A stretch of 64,000 bases of DNA from Rosa chinensis (lineage: Eukaryota; Streptophyta; Magnoliopsida; Rosales; Rosaceae), in NCBI RefSeq assembly GCF_002994745.2, contig NW_020126826.1, positions 62,001 to 126,000 of the forward strand, given 5' to 3'. The notes beneath the pieces are model-generated. The model was not told the origin of the DNA. It made no database searches and was given only the letters and a program-made list of their open reading frames with translations. The position numbers were made by a program, and so were the translations under genes. Shown here one piece after another: positions 47,767 through 58,836 of the stretch (positions within the stretch are counted from its first letter, which is position 1; each line of letters opens with the position of its first letter).

Positions 47767-49672
47767 CTAGAAAGCTAGTCAATCATGTCATGTTTAATGC
47801 ATTAAGCACCTAGAAAGGCTATCCACCCAAATGTGCAACTTAGTATGGAAAAGTCCACCTAATTGCAATCTTCTTTGATTAAATTCGGTTTTTGTACAAA
47901 ACCTTTACTACTTATCGATTCAAGAACACAAAACCAAAAAGTTGATCCATGTTCTCAATTCGTAGCAACATTCACATAAAAACCCTAAATGTTTCGAACC
48001 ATTCAAGATTATCATACAAAAGATTTCTATCATGCAAATTTAATCAAACACTCACACAAAAGCAACCATAAATCGCAATATATGAATCTGAAAATTAACA
48101 ATTAATCATAAAATTTCAGAAAACAACACTTGTTCATACAAATGTGTCAACTAAGGCAAAACCAACGAAAATACAAAGCAAATGTACAAGGAGAATCGGA
48201 TTACACCGTGGTGAAGATGAGATGAATGAAGTGATGATGTGGTCTCTTGAATTTCGAAAGCAATCTTCAAGGTGGAGGATGGATGGTGTTCACGGCTTGT
48301 CCTCTTCTTCCTTGACCTTGCTTGCACTTCGTGGTTGCCCTAGAGGATGGAGAAGAACACGGCTAGCTAGAGAGAGTTTTTCTGATTTTTTTCAAAGTGT
48401 AAACGCAAAAGTGGAAAACTCCTTGACGTTGAGAGAAGAGAGGAATATATAGGGGACGGCCCCTAGGTCTCCAAGCCGTGAATTTCTTCTTTATTTTCCA
48501 TGGAATTATTCTGAAAATGCCACATAGTTTCCTCCAATGATAGCTTGCCACATAAGCCCTATGAGGTGGTGCAACCAATCACAAAATTCTCTTTTAATTC
48601 CCTAGAAATATTGCCGAAATTCCTTGAGATAATTTCTGATTTTTCTTGTTTAATTTCGGCCAACTTCCTTTAGGAATTCTAGGAATGAATCTAGACTCCT
48701 TTTTAGCCGTTTCTTGGTTCCCACCTTTTTCTCTTTCCTTAAAACTCTCTTAGAAAATATCTTTGCCGAAATCTTCTAGGTTCTTCTTTGATTCACACGG
48801 CAATTCTCTCTCCTTCCTTGTATTTCTCACGGCAATCCCTAGCTTCTCTCTCTCTTTAAACGGCAAAGGCTCAAGATAACTCTTCCAAGAATATCTCATA
48901 CCAAGAAAATCTCCCTAGAAAATCTCCACCGAAATCTTCTTATTATTTTCTGATTTTCCACGTCATCTTCCTTGTTTCTCTCTAGGATTTCACGGCAAAA
49001 CATCTTTAGGGCTAGGGTTTGCGTCACAAACCCTAGTTCCATGGCCTTTGTGGGCTTTTATCCAAGTAGCCGAAAATCCAACAAGTCTTGAGAGTTTTTG
49101 GGCCTCCATGCGTCACCTCTATGCCATGTCATCATCTAGAGTCTTCAAGAAGCTTCTCTCATGCCATGTTACTTTATTAATTCGATCTCCATTCATGGTT
49201 GGCTCAAGAGTCTTGTTTTGGCAAGCTTTCCTTTTCTGGACCGGGTTTCCTGGTTGGACTAGGAAAACTTCTTTTCTTCATTTCTGCTCATTTGTGCTTC
49301 CCTTTGTACTTCATCTTGTCTCCCTCCAACGTTGGCTATCTTCTCTCTCCATTTGTGAGCTCATTTCAGCTCATTTGTGACAAGGACCTGAAAATAGAAA
49401 CTAGTAAGAAAAATAGAAACTTTCCTAAAATGAAAAATGGCAACTTTCCTAAACTGAAAACGGGAAACTTTCTAAAAATGAAAAATAGAAACTACTGAAA
49501 ATGGAAACTTACTAAAAATGATAAATAGAAACTACAAAAATAGAAACTTTCTACAAATAGGAACTTTCCCAATCAAAGAATGGAAACTTTCCTAAACAGG
49601 GTTTTATTAAGGAAATAACGCAGAAAATGCAGGGAAAAGCAAGTAAAACGTCGCATTAAAATGCTCCTATCA
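47767..49672 (-). repeat. Outer 5' LTR of copy 2, truncated at U5
   Basis: This 1906 bp piece equals the shared LTR from about 36638 on, with only a couple of differences seen (for example near 47957 and 48182). It retains U3 and the TATA box (48443-48452) but lacks about 480 bp at the U5 end. The outer terminus CTCCTATCA is intact. Confidence 0.93.
48443..48452 (-). promoter_or_regulatory. LTR TATA box, copy 2 outer LTR
   Basis: The minus strand reads CTATATATTC. This is the promoter position that would transcribe the intact gag-pol ORF about 2.3 kb downstream. Confidence 0.65.
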
Positions 49673-52600
49673 AAGGATCCTGGAAGCTTTACTATTCCTT
49701 GTACTATTGGTAACTCTAGATTTAAGAATGCCATGCTAGACCTAGGTGCATCTGTTAATGTTATGCCCTACTCTGTTTATGAAACCCTAGGTCTAGGGGA
49801 ACTTAAGTCTGACAATGTTATCATTCAGTTAGCTGACAGATCCAATGCATACCCTAGAGGTTTGTTGGAGGATGTTCTTGTACAGGTTAACCATCTTATC
49901 TTCCCAGCTGATTTCTATGTGTTAGAAATGGAGGACTCCCCTGTAAGTTCCACTCCATTGCTTTTGGGACGTCCTTTCTTAAGGACAGCTAGGACGAAGA
50001 TGGATGTGTACGCAGGCTCCCTCACAATGGAGTTTGATGGTGATGTTATAGGCTTCAACATTTTTGAAGCCATGAGGTATCCTCTTGATGAAAGTGATTG
50101 TTTTTCTATTGACATTCTGGATGATCTAGCACAGAAAATGTTTGATGTCATGAATGAGGATACCCTAGCCACGACACTTGCACAAGGAATCGGTTACACA
50201 ACAAGTGGTGTCACCATCTCAGAGGACAAGTTGAAAGACACTTGTGAGGAGCAAATCATTGAAAACGTCTCTTTCCTTGAGGCATCACCCTATATAGGTA
50301 AGTCTATCTCTCCTTTGTCCATTCAGTTATCTGCTAACAAGACTTTACCTTCAGTGGTCCAGGCCCCAGAACTAGAGCTAAAACCTCTTCCAGACCATTT
50401 GAAGTATGTCTACTTAGGGGACAAGGAAACCTTACCAGTGATTGTGTCCTCTGCACTGACGACTCCACAAGAAGAGAAGTTGGTGGAAATGTTGAAGCAA
50501 CACAAGACCGCCATAGGATGGACATTGGCGGACATCAAGGGAATCAGCCCTACAACTTGCGTCCATAGGATACTTCTGGAGGAGGGGTCTAAACCCACTA
50601 GAGAGGCTCAACGTCGTCTCAACCCTCCAATGATGGAAGTTGTGAAGAAGGAGGTTATCAAACTCCTTGATTGTGGGGTAATCTACCTTATTTCTGACTC
50701 CAAGTGGGTCTCCCCAGTTCAGGTCGTGCCCAAGAAGTCTGGGATCACTGTGGTCAAGAATGCTGATAATGAACTGGTGCCTCAAAGGACAGTCACAGGC
50801 CACAGAGTTTGTATTGACTATAGGAGGCTCAACGCAACTACAAGGAAAGACCACTTTCCTCTGCCATTCATTGATCAGATGCTTGAGCGCCTAGCTGGAC
50901 ATGACTACTACTGCTTCCTGGATGGATACTCTGGTTACAACCAGATTGCAATTGCAAATGAAGACCAAGAGAAGACAACCTTCACTTGCCCCTTTGGAAC
51001 GTTTGCTTATAGACGTATGCCCTTCGGACTTTGCAACGCTCCAGGTACTTTTCAGAGATGTATGGTAAGTATCTTTTCAGATTATATTGAGAAAATCATA
51101 GAGGTATTCATGGATGACTTTTCAGTTTTTGGAAAGAATTTTGATGATTGTCTTAATAATCTGGAGATAATTTTGAAACGTTGCATGGAAACTAACCTTG
51201 TACTTAATTGGGAAAAATGCCATTTTATGGTTCAACAAGGGATAGTTCTAGGACATATTGTCTCTGCTAGGGGTATAGAGGTTGATAAGGCCAAGGTGGA
51301 TATTGTGCGTCACTTACCCTCTCCCACTTCTGTGAGAGAGATTCGTTCTTTCCTTGGCCATGCAGGTTTTTACAGGAGGTTCATCAAGGACTTCTCCAAA
51401 ATTTCGAGACCCTTATGTCAACTACTCCAGAAGGATGTGCCATTTCACTTTGACAAGGAGTGTCAAGAAGCTTTTGACAAGCTTAAGAAGTTGTTGACAT
51501 CTGCCCCCATCATGTTACCTCCAGACTGGTCCTTACCCTTTGAGTTGATGTGTGATGCCTCTGACTATGCAGTTGGAGCTGTTTTGGGGCAAAGGAAGGA
51601 CAAGCTACCCTATGCCATCTACTACGCCTCAAGGACTCTCAATGATGCACAAATGAACTATTCAACCACAGAGAAAGAGCTCCTTGCAGTTGTCTTTGCC
51701 CTTGAGAAGTTTCGCTCTTACTTACTTGGTACCAAAGTTACTATCTTTACTGACCATGCAGCCTTGAAATACTTGATGACCAAGAAGGAGGCGAAACCAA
51801 GGCTCATCAGATGGATCCTACTCTTGCAAGAATTTGACGTGGAAATCAAGGACAAGAAGGGTAGTGAAAACGTGGTAGCTGACCACTTGAGTCGCTTGGT
51901 GCATGCAGAAGATCATCTCCCTCTGGTGGAGACATTTCCAGATGAGCAACTCTTTGGACTTCAGGTAAGTGAACCATGGTATGCAGATATTGTGAACTAT
52001 ATTGTGTCTAGAAAGATTCCTGATACCTTGTCACGTGCTCATAGAGATAGGCTTAAGAAAACTGTTAAGCAATATGTTTGGGATGAACCTTATCTATGGA
52101 AATATTGTTCTGATCAATTGATTAGAAGATGTGTGCCTGAACATGAACATAATGCTATACTTTCGTTTTGCCACTCTAAAGCATGTGGGGGTCACTTTGG
52201 GTCAAAGAAAACTGCATTAAAAGTGTTAGAATCTGGGTTCTATTGGCCAACTTTGTTTAGGGATGCACATGCCTATTGTTTGACTTGTGATAAGTGCCAA
52301 AGAACAGGAAACCTAGGTCCTAGAGATCAAATGCCCTTGACTAATATCATAACTGTTGAAATCTTTGATGTTTGGGGTATAGATTTCATGGGACCTTTCC
52401 CATCATCTTTTGGGTTTATATATATCTTACTTGCAGTGGACTATGTTTCCAAATGGGTGGAAGCAAAGGCCACTAGAACTAATGACTCTAAGGTTGTTGC
52501 AGATTTTATCAAGTCTAACATTTTTAGCAGGTTTGGAATGCCTAGAGTTCTCATTAGTGATGGTGGATCCCATTTTTGCAATCGGACGATTGAGGCTCTC

Positions 52601-53275
52601 TTGAAGAGATATGATGTGACACATAAGGTTTCTACACCTTATCACCCCCAAACTAGTGGGCAGGCTGAGGTCTCTAATCGTCAGATCAAGGGGATACTGG
52701 AGAAGACTGTGAACCCCAACAGGAAGGACTGGTCCTTGCGTCTAGAGGATGCTTTGTGGGCCTACAGAACTGCATACAAAACTCCCATAGGTATGTCACC
52801 ATATCGAATTGTCTATGGCAAACCTTGCCATTTACCTGTGGAGTTAGAGCACAAAGCTTGGTGGGCTGTGAAGCAGTTCAACATGGATATAGATGCAGCT
52901 GGGCTTCATAGGAAGTTGCAATTGCAAGAGTTAGAGGAGATTAGGAATGATGCCTTCGAGAGTGCTAAGATTTACAAGGACAAGACTAAGGCATTCCATG
53001 ATAAAATGATTCGAAGGAAGTCTTTTGTTGTGGGACAAAAAGTTCTTCTCTTCCATTCTCGTCTCAAACTCTTCCCAGGTAAACTTCGTTCTCGTTGGAT
53101 TGGGCCTTTTGTTATCACTAATGTGTTCTCCCATGGAGCTGTGCAGATAAAGAGTGAACAAACAGGCAACGAGTTCAAAGTGAATGGCCATCGCTTGAAG
53201 CCTTACTATGAGGCCTTTGTGGAACATGAAGTGGAGGATGTACCCCTCCAAAACGTTCCAAACCCTGAGGATTAA
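49673..53275 (+). CDS. pol: pol (PR-RT-RNaseH-INT) of element P, 5' truncated
   Basis: The frame is open from the insertion point to the TAA at 53273-53275, about 1200 codons. An in-frame ATG within the neighbouring LTR end (49661, giving MLLS before KDPG) makes a chimeric 1204-codon ORF. Counting from that ATG, the protease motif DLGAS starts at D27, RT FMDDF is at 483-487 and RNase H DASD starts at D632. The integrase catalytic residues are D908, D967 and E1003. All expected catalytic residues are present and there are no frameshifts. Gag and the first part of the polyprotein are absent here, so it is a fragment of a split gene. The protein is closely related to copy 2, with a divergent patch just after the protease, near residues 130-190. 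Whether the chimeric ATG is ever used is unknown. Confidence 0.92.
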   Translation, partial: KDPGSFTIPCTIGNSRFKNAMLDLGASVNVMPYSVYETLGLGELKSDNVIIQLADRSNAYPRGLLEDVLVQVNHLIFPADFYVLEMEDSPVSSTPLLLGRPFLRTARTKMDVYAGSLTMEFDGDVIGFNIFEAMRYPLDESDCFSIDILDDLAQKMFDVMNEDTLATTLAQGIGYTTSGVTISEDKLKDTCEEQIIENVSFLEASPYIGKSISPLSIQLSANKTLPSVVQAPELELKPLPDHLKYVYLGDKETLPVIVSSALTTPQEEKLVEMLKQHKTAIGWTLADIKGISPTTCVHRILLEEGSKPTREAQRRLNPPMMEVVKKEVIKLLDCGVIYLISDSKWVSPVQVVPKKSGITVVKNADNELVPQRTVTGHRVCIDYRRLNATTRKDHFPLPFIDQMLERLAGHDYYCFLDGYSGYNQIAIANEDQEKTTFTCPFGTFAYRRMPFGLCNAPGTFQRCMVSIFSDYIEKIIEVFMDDFSVFGKNFDDCLNNLEIILKRCMETNLVLNWEKCHFMVQQGIVLGHIVSARGIEVDKAKVDIVRHLPSPTSVREIRSFLGHAGFYRRFIKDFSKISRPLCQLLQKDVPFHFDKECQEAFDKLKKLLTSAPIMLPPDWSLPFELMCDASDYAVGAVLGQRKDKLPYAIYYASRTLNDAQMNYSTTEKELLAVVFALEKFRSYLLGTKVTIFTDHAALKYLMTKKEAKPRLIRWILLLQEFDVEIKDKKGSENVVADHLSRLVHAEDHLPLVETFPDEQLFGLQVSEPWYADIVNYIVSRKIPDTLSRAHRDRLKKTVKQYVWDEPYLWKYCSDQLIRRCVPEHEHNAILSFCHSKACGGHFGSKKTALKVLESGFYWPTLFRDAHAYCLTCDKCQRTGNLGPRDQMPLTNIITVEIFDVWGIDFMGPFPSSFGFIYILLAVDYVSKWVEAKATRTNDSKVVADFIKSNIFSRFGMPRVLISDGGSHFCNRTIEALLKRYDVTHKVSTPYHPQTSGQAEVSNRQIKGILEKTVNPNRKDWSLRLEDALWAYRTAYKTPIGMSPYRIVYGKPCHLPVELEHKAWWAVKQFNMDIDAAGLHRKLQLQELEEIRNDAFESAKIYKDKTKAFHDKMIRRKSFVVGQKVLLFHSRLKLFPGKLRSRWIGPFVITNVFSHGAVQIKSEQTGNEFKVNGHRLKPYYEAFVEHEVEDVPLQNVPNPED

Positions 53276-53313
53276 ATGGAGGTACAAGTCTAGGCTGAAA
53301 GACTATAAACATT

Positions 53314-53336
53314 AAGCGCTGCTTGGGAGGCAACCC
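53314..53336 (+). other. Conserved post-pol motif, element P
   Basis: It contains GCTGCTTGGGAGGCAACCC and starts 39 bases after the pol stop. Confidence 0.72.
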
Positions 53337-53506
53337 AATTCTGAAGTAGCTGTGGAGGAGTCGTCAACGCAGATTTGCTTTCTCTTTCCCTTTTACTTCT
53401 CAAATTTTTCTTTGTTTTATAGTTATTTTCGTAAATTCCATCCCTAAATGCTTAAGTATTTCATTGCATGCTTTTTCTTGGTTACATTGAGGACAATGCA
53501 ATATTT

Positions 53507-53522
53507 AAGTGTGGGGGAAGGG
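53507..53522 (+). promoter_or_regulatory. Internal PPT-like tract 1, element P
   Basis: AAGTGTGGGGGAAGGG, preceded by ATTGAGGACAATGCAATATTT, a context kept in all siblings. Confidence 0.7.
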
Positions 53523-54276
53523 ATTTACACTTTTGTCTTGAGTCATATGTTGAAAATACAAAAAAATCGAAAAATGTCAAAAATTTAAAAAAAATTTCGT
53601 TCTTTTTGTTTTGAGTCATAGGATGCCCTTTCAACTGTCTAGGATGATTCTATATCTCTGAAATCATGACTAAAAGAGGATCACAAAATTGAGATGACTT
53701 AAACATGGTATTCTTTGGTTAATTGAGATATATGAAAAATATGTGCCTTGTAGTGGATATGGATTTCGAAACTTTGGTACAGAAAATATGAGCATGTTAA
53801 GATGAGTTTTGATTCATAAAGCCCCTGTGAGATAATTGAGCCATGTCCCTTTTTCTTGGAGTGATAAATGAAAAATATATTCTTATTTTCTTGGCGATGT
53901 TTTGATGATCTCATTATTCTTTCATTTGATTGATTACTTGCCATAGATTAAGTTTGATGGACTAGAGAATGCTAGAATTCGCTCTTGTGCTTGTTGAGAC
54001 GTATATCAATACATGGCCCTGATTCTGGAAGGGATAGATTACCACCATTGCCATATAAACTTGTGTCCCCGTGTGTGCCCGTCGTGGGACTCCCTTAGAT
54101 AAGCCCCTTTGAGCCTACATTAAGCCTGTTCATTCATCACCCTTAAAATTCTTAACCATGAAGCTTAGTATAGTTACAACCCTACCCTTTGTTCTAAGAA
54201 CTTAGTGGAGCTATCTTTTGAGACATACTATATGGGTTTGGTGCGAAGGATGAAAATTGAGAAGAGGTGAAAGTTC

Positions 54277-54288
54277 AAGTGTGGGGGT
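54277..54288 (+). promoter_or_regulatory. Internal PPT-like tract 2, element P
   Basis: AAGTGTGGGGGT followed by AGACTTGTCC, a context also conserved in all siblings. Confidence 0.65.
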
Positions 54289-55213
54289 AGACTTGTCCAT
54301 AAAGAAAAAAAAATATGTGAAAGCCGTGAAAAATGAAAAGAAAAGAAAATTGTGTACGGCATAAAAAGAAAAGAAAGAAATATTTATGGATTTTAGTCCC
54401 CCATACTTAGTGATTTTGGAGTTTACTTTGAAACGAAGGCCCACTAAAGAAAAATTTGGCCTTTGTCCATTCATTATAGTTTAGGGGAAGTTTACAATGA
54501 AGATTGGGCCCAACATGAAAACATTAGGCCCCTTTTATGTTACCTCTAGGGAAAGTGACGTTTTTGCAATGCCTTGGTGGATTTCTTGAGGTCTCTACAT
54601 CTACATGTGCTCTGCTAGGTTTTTAGGACACTTTGATAAATCCTTACCTTTCATTTCTTTTAACCTTGAGCCTTGGCCCCATTACAACCCTTGAGAAGAC
54701 CTTCTTGATCCTTAAGATGGGACAGCCCTTGATGTGGAGATGAGTTACAAGAGTTGAACCTATGGCTTGGGTCCATCTGTGTAAGTAGTTGGTATCCTTC
54801 ATGAGATTTTTAAAAGAAATTTATACATGTGCTTTCATTTCTTACATTATGTGATATACTTGCTATCTTTCACATATACTTGAGTGTATAAGCTTTTAAG
54901 CATTGCCTTGAATTCTGAGAGAAGAAAGAGTGGATATACCTTGTGAGGATTTGAATCAAACTTGTTTGAAACATGCTTAACAGAACCCATCACCATTGTT
55001 ACAACCAAGTCCTACTTGTGTATGTGAAGATTATGTGTTTCAATTAACTCTCGAATGCGTAAACATTGATTCTTGGTTGAGTGCTAATCTTGGTGTTATG
55101 AAAGTAAGAGATTGCTGAGACAAAAAGTTGAAGGGCTATAGAGTCTGTTTTGTGTCAAGTTTTTAATTTTCGTTGAGTCTTAGTGTGATTTTGCTAAGGG
55201 ACTAGCAAAAGCT

Positions 55214-55228
55214 AAGTGTGGGGGAATT
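55214..55228 (+). promoter_or_regulatory. Polypurine tract, element P
   Basis: AAGTGTGGGGGAATT abuts the LTR start TGATAGGAGC at 55229. Confidence 0.93.
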
Positions 55229-56455
55229 TGATAGGAGCATTTTAATGCGACGTTTTACTTGCTTTTCCCTGCATTTTCTGCGTTATTTCCTTAATAAAAC
55301 CCTGTTTAGGAAAGTTTCCATTCTGTGATTGGGAAAGTTCCTATTTGTAGAAAGTTTCTATTTCTGTAGTTTCTATTTATCATTTTTAGTAAGTTTCCAT
55401 TTTCAGTAGTTTCTATTTTTCATTTTTAGAAAGTTTCCCATTTTCAATTTAGGAAAGTTGCCATTTTTCATTTTAGGAAAGTTTCTATTTTTCTTACTAG
55501 TTTCTATTTTCAGGACCTCCGAGCTAAAAAGTGGAAATGAACTCACAAATGGAAAGAGGAGCTTGCGAACACCAGGGGGAGCAAAGATGAAGAACAATGA
55601 GCCACAGAAATGAGCAGAAATGAAGAAAAGAAGTTTTCCTGGTCCAATCAGGAAACCCTGTCCAAAGAGGAAAGCTTGCCAAAACAAGACTCTTGAACCA
55701 ACCAAGAGTGGAGATCGAATTAATGAAGTATATGGCATGAGGGAAGCTTCTTGAAGACTCTAGATGATGACATGGCATAGAGGTGACGCATGGAGGCCCA
55801 AGAACTCTCAAGACTTGTTGGATTTTCGGCAAAATGGATCAAAAGCCCACAAAGCCCATGGAATTAGGGTTGTGACGCAAGGAGTAAACTCTAGGAAGTT
55901 GTTGCCGTGAAATCCTAAAAGATAAACAAGAAGGTGGCGTCAAAAATCAGAATTATATGTGGAGATTTTCTAGGGCTATTTTTATGGAAAGAAATACTTG
56001 GAGATAAACCCTAGAGATATTCTTGCCGTGGAATTCCAAGAGAAAAACAAGGGGAGCAACGTGAAACCCTAGCCAAATGACGCCAAAAGAGATTCCCTAG
56101 AGACTTTTAAGGAAAGAAAATATGTGTGGAGACCAAGAAAAGCTCAAAAGGAGTCTAGATTCATCCCTAGAATTCCTAAAGGAAGTTGGCCGAAATTAAA
56201 CAAGAAAAATCAGAAATTATCTCAAGGAATTTCAGCAATATTTCTAGGGAATTAATATTGGAATTTTGTGATTGGTTGCACCACCTCATAGGGCTTATGT
56301 GGCAAGCTTGCATTGGAGGAAAGTATGTGGAATGACTACATTAATTCCGTGAGAAATTTAGAAAAGAGGACGGCTTGGAGACCAAGGAGGCCGTGCCCCT
56401 ATATATTCTCACACATTCTCAACGTGGAGGGGTTCCGACTTTTGGCGTTTACACT
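55229..56455 (+). repeat. 3' LTR of element P, interrupted after the TATA box
   Basis: The first 1227 bp of the LTR (U3) include AAACTTTC-type repeats, a palindrome at 55635-55655 and the TATA box at 56399-56408. It is cut at the presumed target ACACT (56451-56455), about 45 bp past the TATA box. The rest should lie right of the window. Confidence 0.92.
56399..56408 (+). promoter_or_regulatory. LTR TATA box, element P 3' LTR
   Basis: CTATATATTC. Transcription from it would run straight into the inserted gag-only element in antisense. Confidence 0.62.
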
Positions 56456-58821
56456 TGATGTCGCTCTTGGGAAGCGACCAATTTAACCCTGAAATGTCAT
56501 TAGTAGTATAAAGTAAATAGGGATCGTTCTATTCCGGGGATTGAGGGTACACCTGTCATTATCAAACAATTAAACAATTAAAATTAAAACAAAGTATAAT
56601 ATTTACAAAAATAAAACAAAATATATACATATTTACGAAAAAAGGGGGGATTTTTGATTTTGGTTTTCTATTTTCGAAAATAAAAGCTAACTAAATAATT
56701 AAAAACGCAAAAACATAAAAATATAAATGGAATGTAAGAACAAAGATCAAAGTCGAAACTCATGATTAAAATTGATTCAAGTTCATCATTGTTCATCATA
56801 GTCATGCAAGAGGAGTTGATCATGTGAAACGTTCAAAAGCAAACAATTTCCCATATTTTACTTTCAATGCTAATTAACCTAAGCGAAAGCACCTAGATTA
56901 ATCCTATCAAACATGCAATCAAACCCTAGAAAGCTAGTCAATCATGTCATGTTTAACGCATTAAGCACCTAGAAAGGCTATCAACTCAAATGTGCAACTT
57001 AGTATGAAAAAGTCCACCTAATTGCAATCTTCTTTGATTAAATTCGGTTTTTGTACAAAACCTTTACTACTTATCGATCCAAGAACACAAAACCAAAAAG
57101 TTGATTCATGTTCTTAAATTCGTAGCACCAATTATATCAAAACCCTAAGTGTTTGCAACCACATAAGATTAAAATACAAAAGTTATCTATCATGCAAATT
57201 TAATCAAACACTCACACAAAAGCAACCATAAATCGCAATATATGAATCTGAAAATTAACAATTCATCATAAAATTTCAGAAAACAATACTTGTTCATACA
57301 TATGTGTCAACTAAGGCAAAACCAACGAAAATACAAAGCAAAGGTACAAGGAGAATCGGATTACACCGTGATGAAGATGAGATGAATGAAGTGATGATGT
57401 GGTCTCTTGAATTTCGAAAGCAATCTTCAAGGTGGAGGGTGGATGGTGTGCACGGCTTGTCTTCTTCTTCCTTGGCCTTGCTTGCACTTCGTGGTTGCCC
57501 TAGAGGATGGAGAGGAGCACGGCTAGTCTAAAGAGTTTTCTGAATTATTTTCTCAAAGTGTAAACGTAAAGAATGGAACTTCGAACTCTTGACGTTGAGA
57601 GAAGAGAGGAATATATAGGGGACGGCTTCTAGGTCTTCAATCCGTCCACAACCCTAGCAAAGCTCACGGCAATCTCTTGCTTCCTCCACATAATTTTCTC
57701 CAATGATTTCGTGCCACATAAGCCCTATGAGGTGGTGCAACCAATCACAAAATTCCAATATAAATTCCCTAAATAATCTTGCCGAAATATATATAGATAT
57801 TTTCTGATTTCCTTCACCAATTTCGGCAACAATATACTTAGAGAATAAAGGGGGACGAACCTAGACTCCTTTGAGAGCTTTTTGTGTTCAACACATATTC
57901 TCTTTCCTTTAAAAGCTCCCTAAGAAATCTCCACGAAATCTCTTTATTTTTTTCTGATTTTTCCTCACGGCAAAACCCTAGTTTTTCTCTTCATTATCTT
58001 TTGCCGAATTCCCTAGGGTTTGCACGGCATCCCCTTGTTTTCCTCTTGGCTTGGACGGCTAGGTCTTCTAGGGTTTTATCTCTTGATTTATTTCCATAAA
58101 AATAACCCTAGAAAATCTCCTTTTAATTTCTGATTTTCTTGGACGCCACCTCCTTGTTTCTCTCTTGCAAATTCACGGCAACAACAACCTTAAGGGTTAG
58201 GGTTTGCGTCACAAACCCTAATGTCATGGGCTTTGATGGGCCTTTATCCAATTTGCCGAAAATCCAAAGAGTTCTTGGGCCTCGTTGCTTTATCTTCAAG
58301 CCTTCTCATTTTCCAACGCAAAACACAATATTTTTCCATTTCTTTTTCATGGTTGCGTTGGAAACTTGCTAGGGAAGCCTTCCTCCATTTTGTAGGATTT
58401 CCTGGTTGGACTAGGAAAGCTTGTTTCTTCATTTCTGCTCAAATGTGTGGGCCATTTTCTCTCATGTTCGTTCGTCTTGATGTTCGCAAGCTCCTCTTTC
58501 CATTCGTGCGTTCATTTCCACTTTCTAGCTCGGAGGTCCTGAAAATAGAAACTATACTTAAAATAGAAACTTTCTAAAATGAAAAGTGGCAACTTTCCTA
58601 AACTGAAAATGGGAAACTTTCTAAAAATGAAAAATAGAAACTACTGAAAATGGAAACTTACTAAAAATGATAAATAGAAACTACAAAAATGGAAACTTTC
58701 TACAAATAGGAACTTTCCCAATCAAAGAATGGAAACTTTCCTAAACAGGGTTTTATTAAGGAAATAACGCAGAAAATGCAGGGAAAAGCAAGTAAAACGT
58801 CGCATTAAAATGCTCCTATCA
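56456..58821 (-). repeat. 3' LTR of the gag-only element, mosaic
   Basis: This 2366 bp LTR has its TATA box at 57609-57618 and a U5 hairpin with arms GTCGCT and AGCGAC. Different parts match different subfamilies. 57110-57190 resembles the LARD LTRs and 58120-58565 is almost identical to the level 2 LTR. 58570-58821 resembles the shared LTR. Confidence 0.93.
57609..57618 (-). promoter_or_regulatory. LTR TATA box, gag-only element
   Basis: The minus strand reads CTATATATTC in the usual context. Confidence 0.62.
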
Positions 58822-58836
58822 AATTCCCCCACACTT
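58822..58836 (-). promoter_or_regulatory. Polypurine tract, gag-only element
   Basis: The minus strand reads AAGTGTGGGGGAATT, abutting the LTR. Confidence 0.93.

Larger units (their letters stand above)
38537..49672 (-). mobile_element. Athila-like element, tandem copy 2, intact ORF, 5' end damaged
   Basis: From the PPT (38537) to the truncated outer 5' LTR (ends 49672). The internal region matches copy 1. A deletion of about 0.6 kb joins the leader directly to the middle of the LTR at about 47766. It removed the PBS and the LTR's U5 end. The outer terminus abuts AAGGA of element P, the likely target duplication. Confidence 0.93.
53276..55213 (+). other. 3' noncoding region of element P
   Basis: The post-pol motif is at 53314-53336 and internal PPT-like tracts are at 53507-53522 and 54277-54288. 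No sense ORF is present. The layout is the same as in the minus-strand siblings. Confidence 0.88.
49673..56455 (+). mobile_element. Plus-strand Athila-like element P, 3' part
   Basis: This is the right half of an element split by the tandem insertion. It starts abruptly within the region upstream of the protease and contains pol, 3' noncoding region, PPT and the first half of the 3' LTR. The LTR is itself interrupted at 56455 by the gag-only element. Its 5' half should lie left of the window. Confidence 0.9.
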
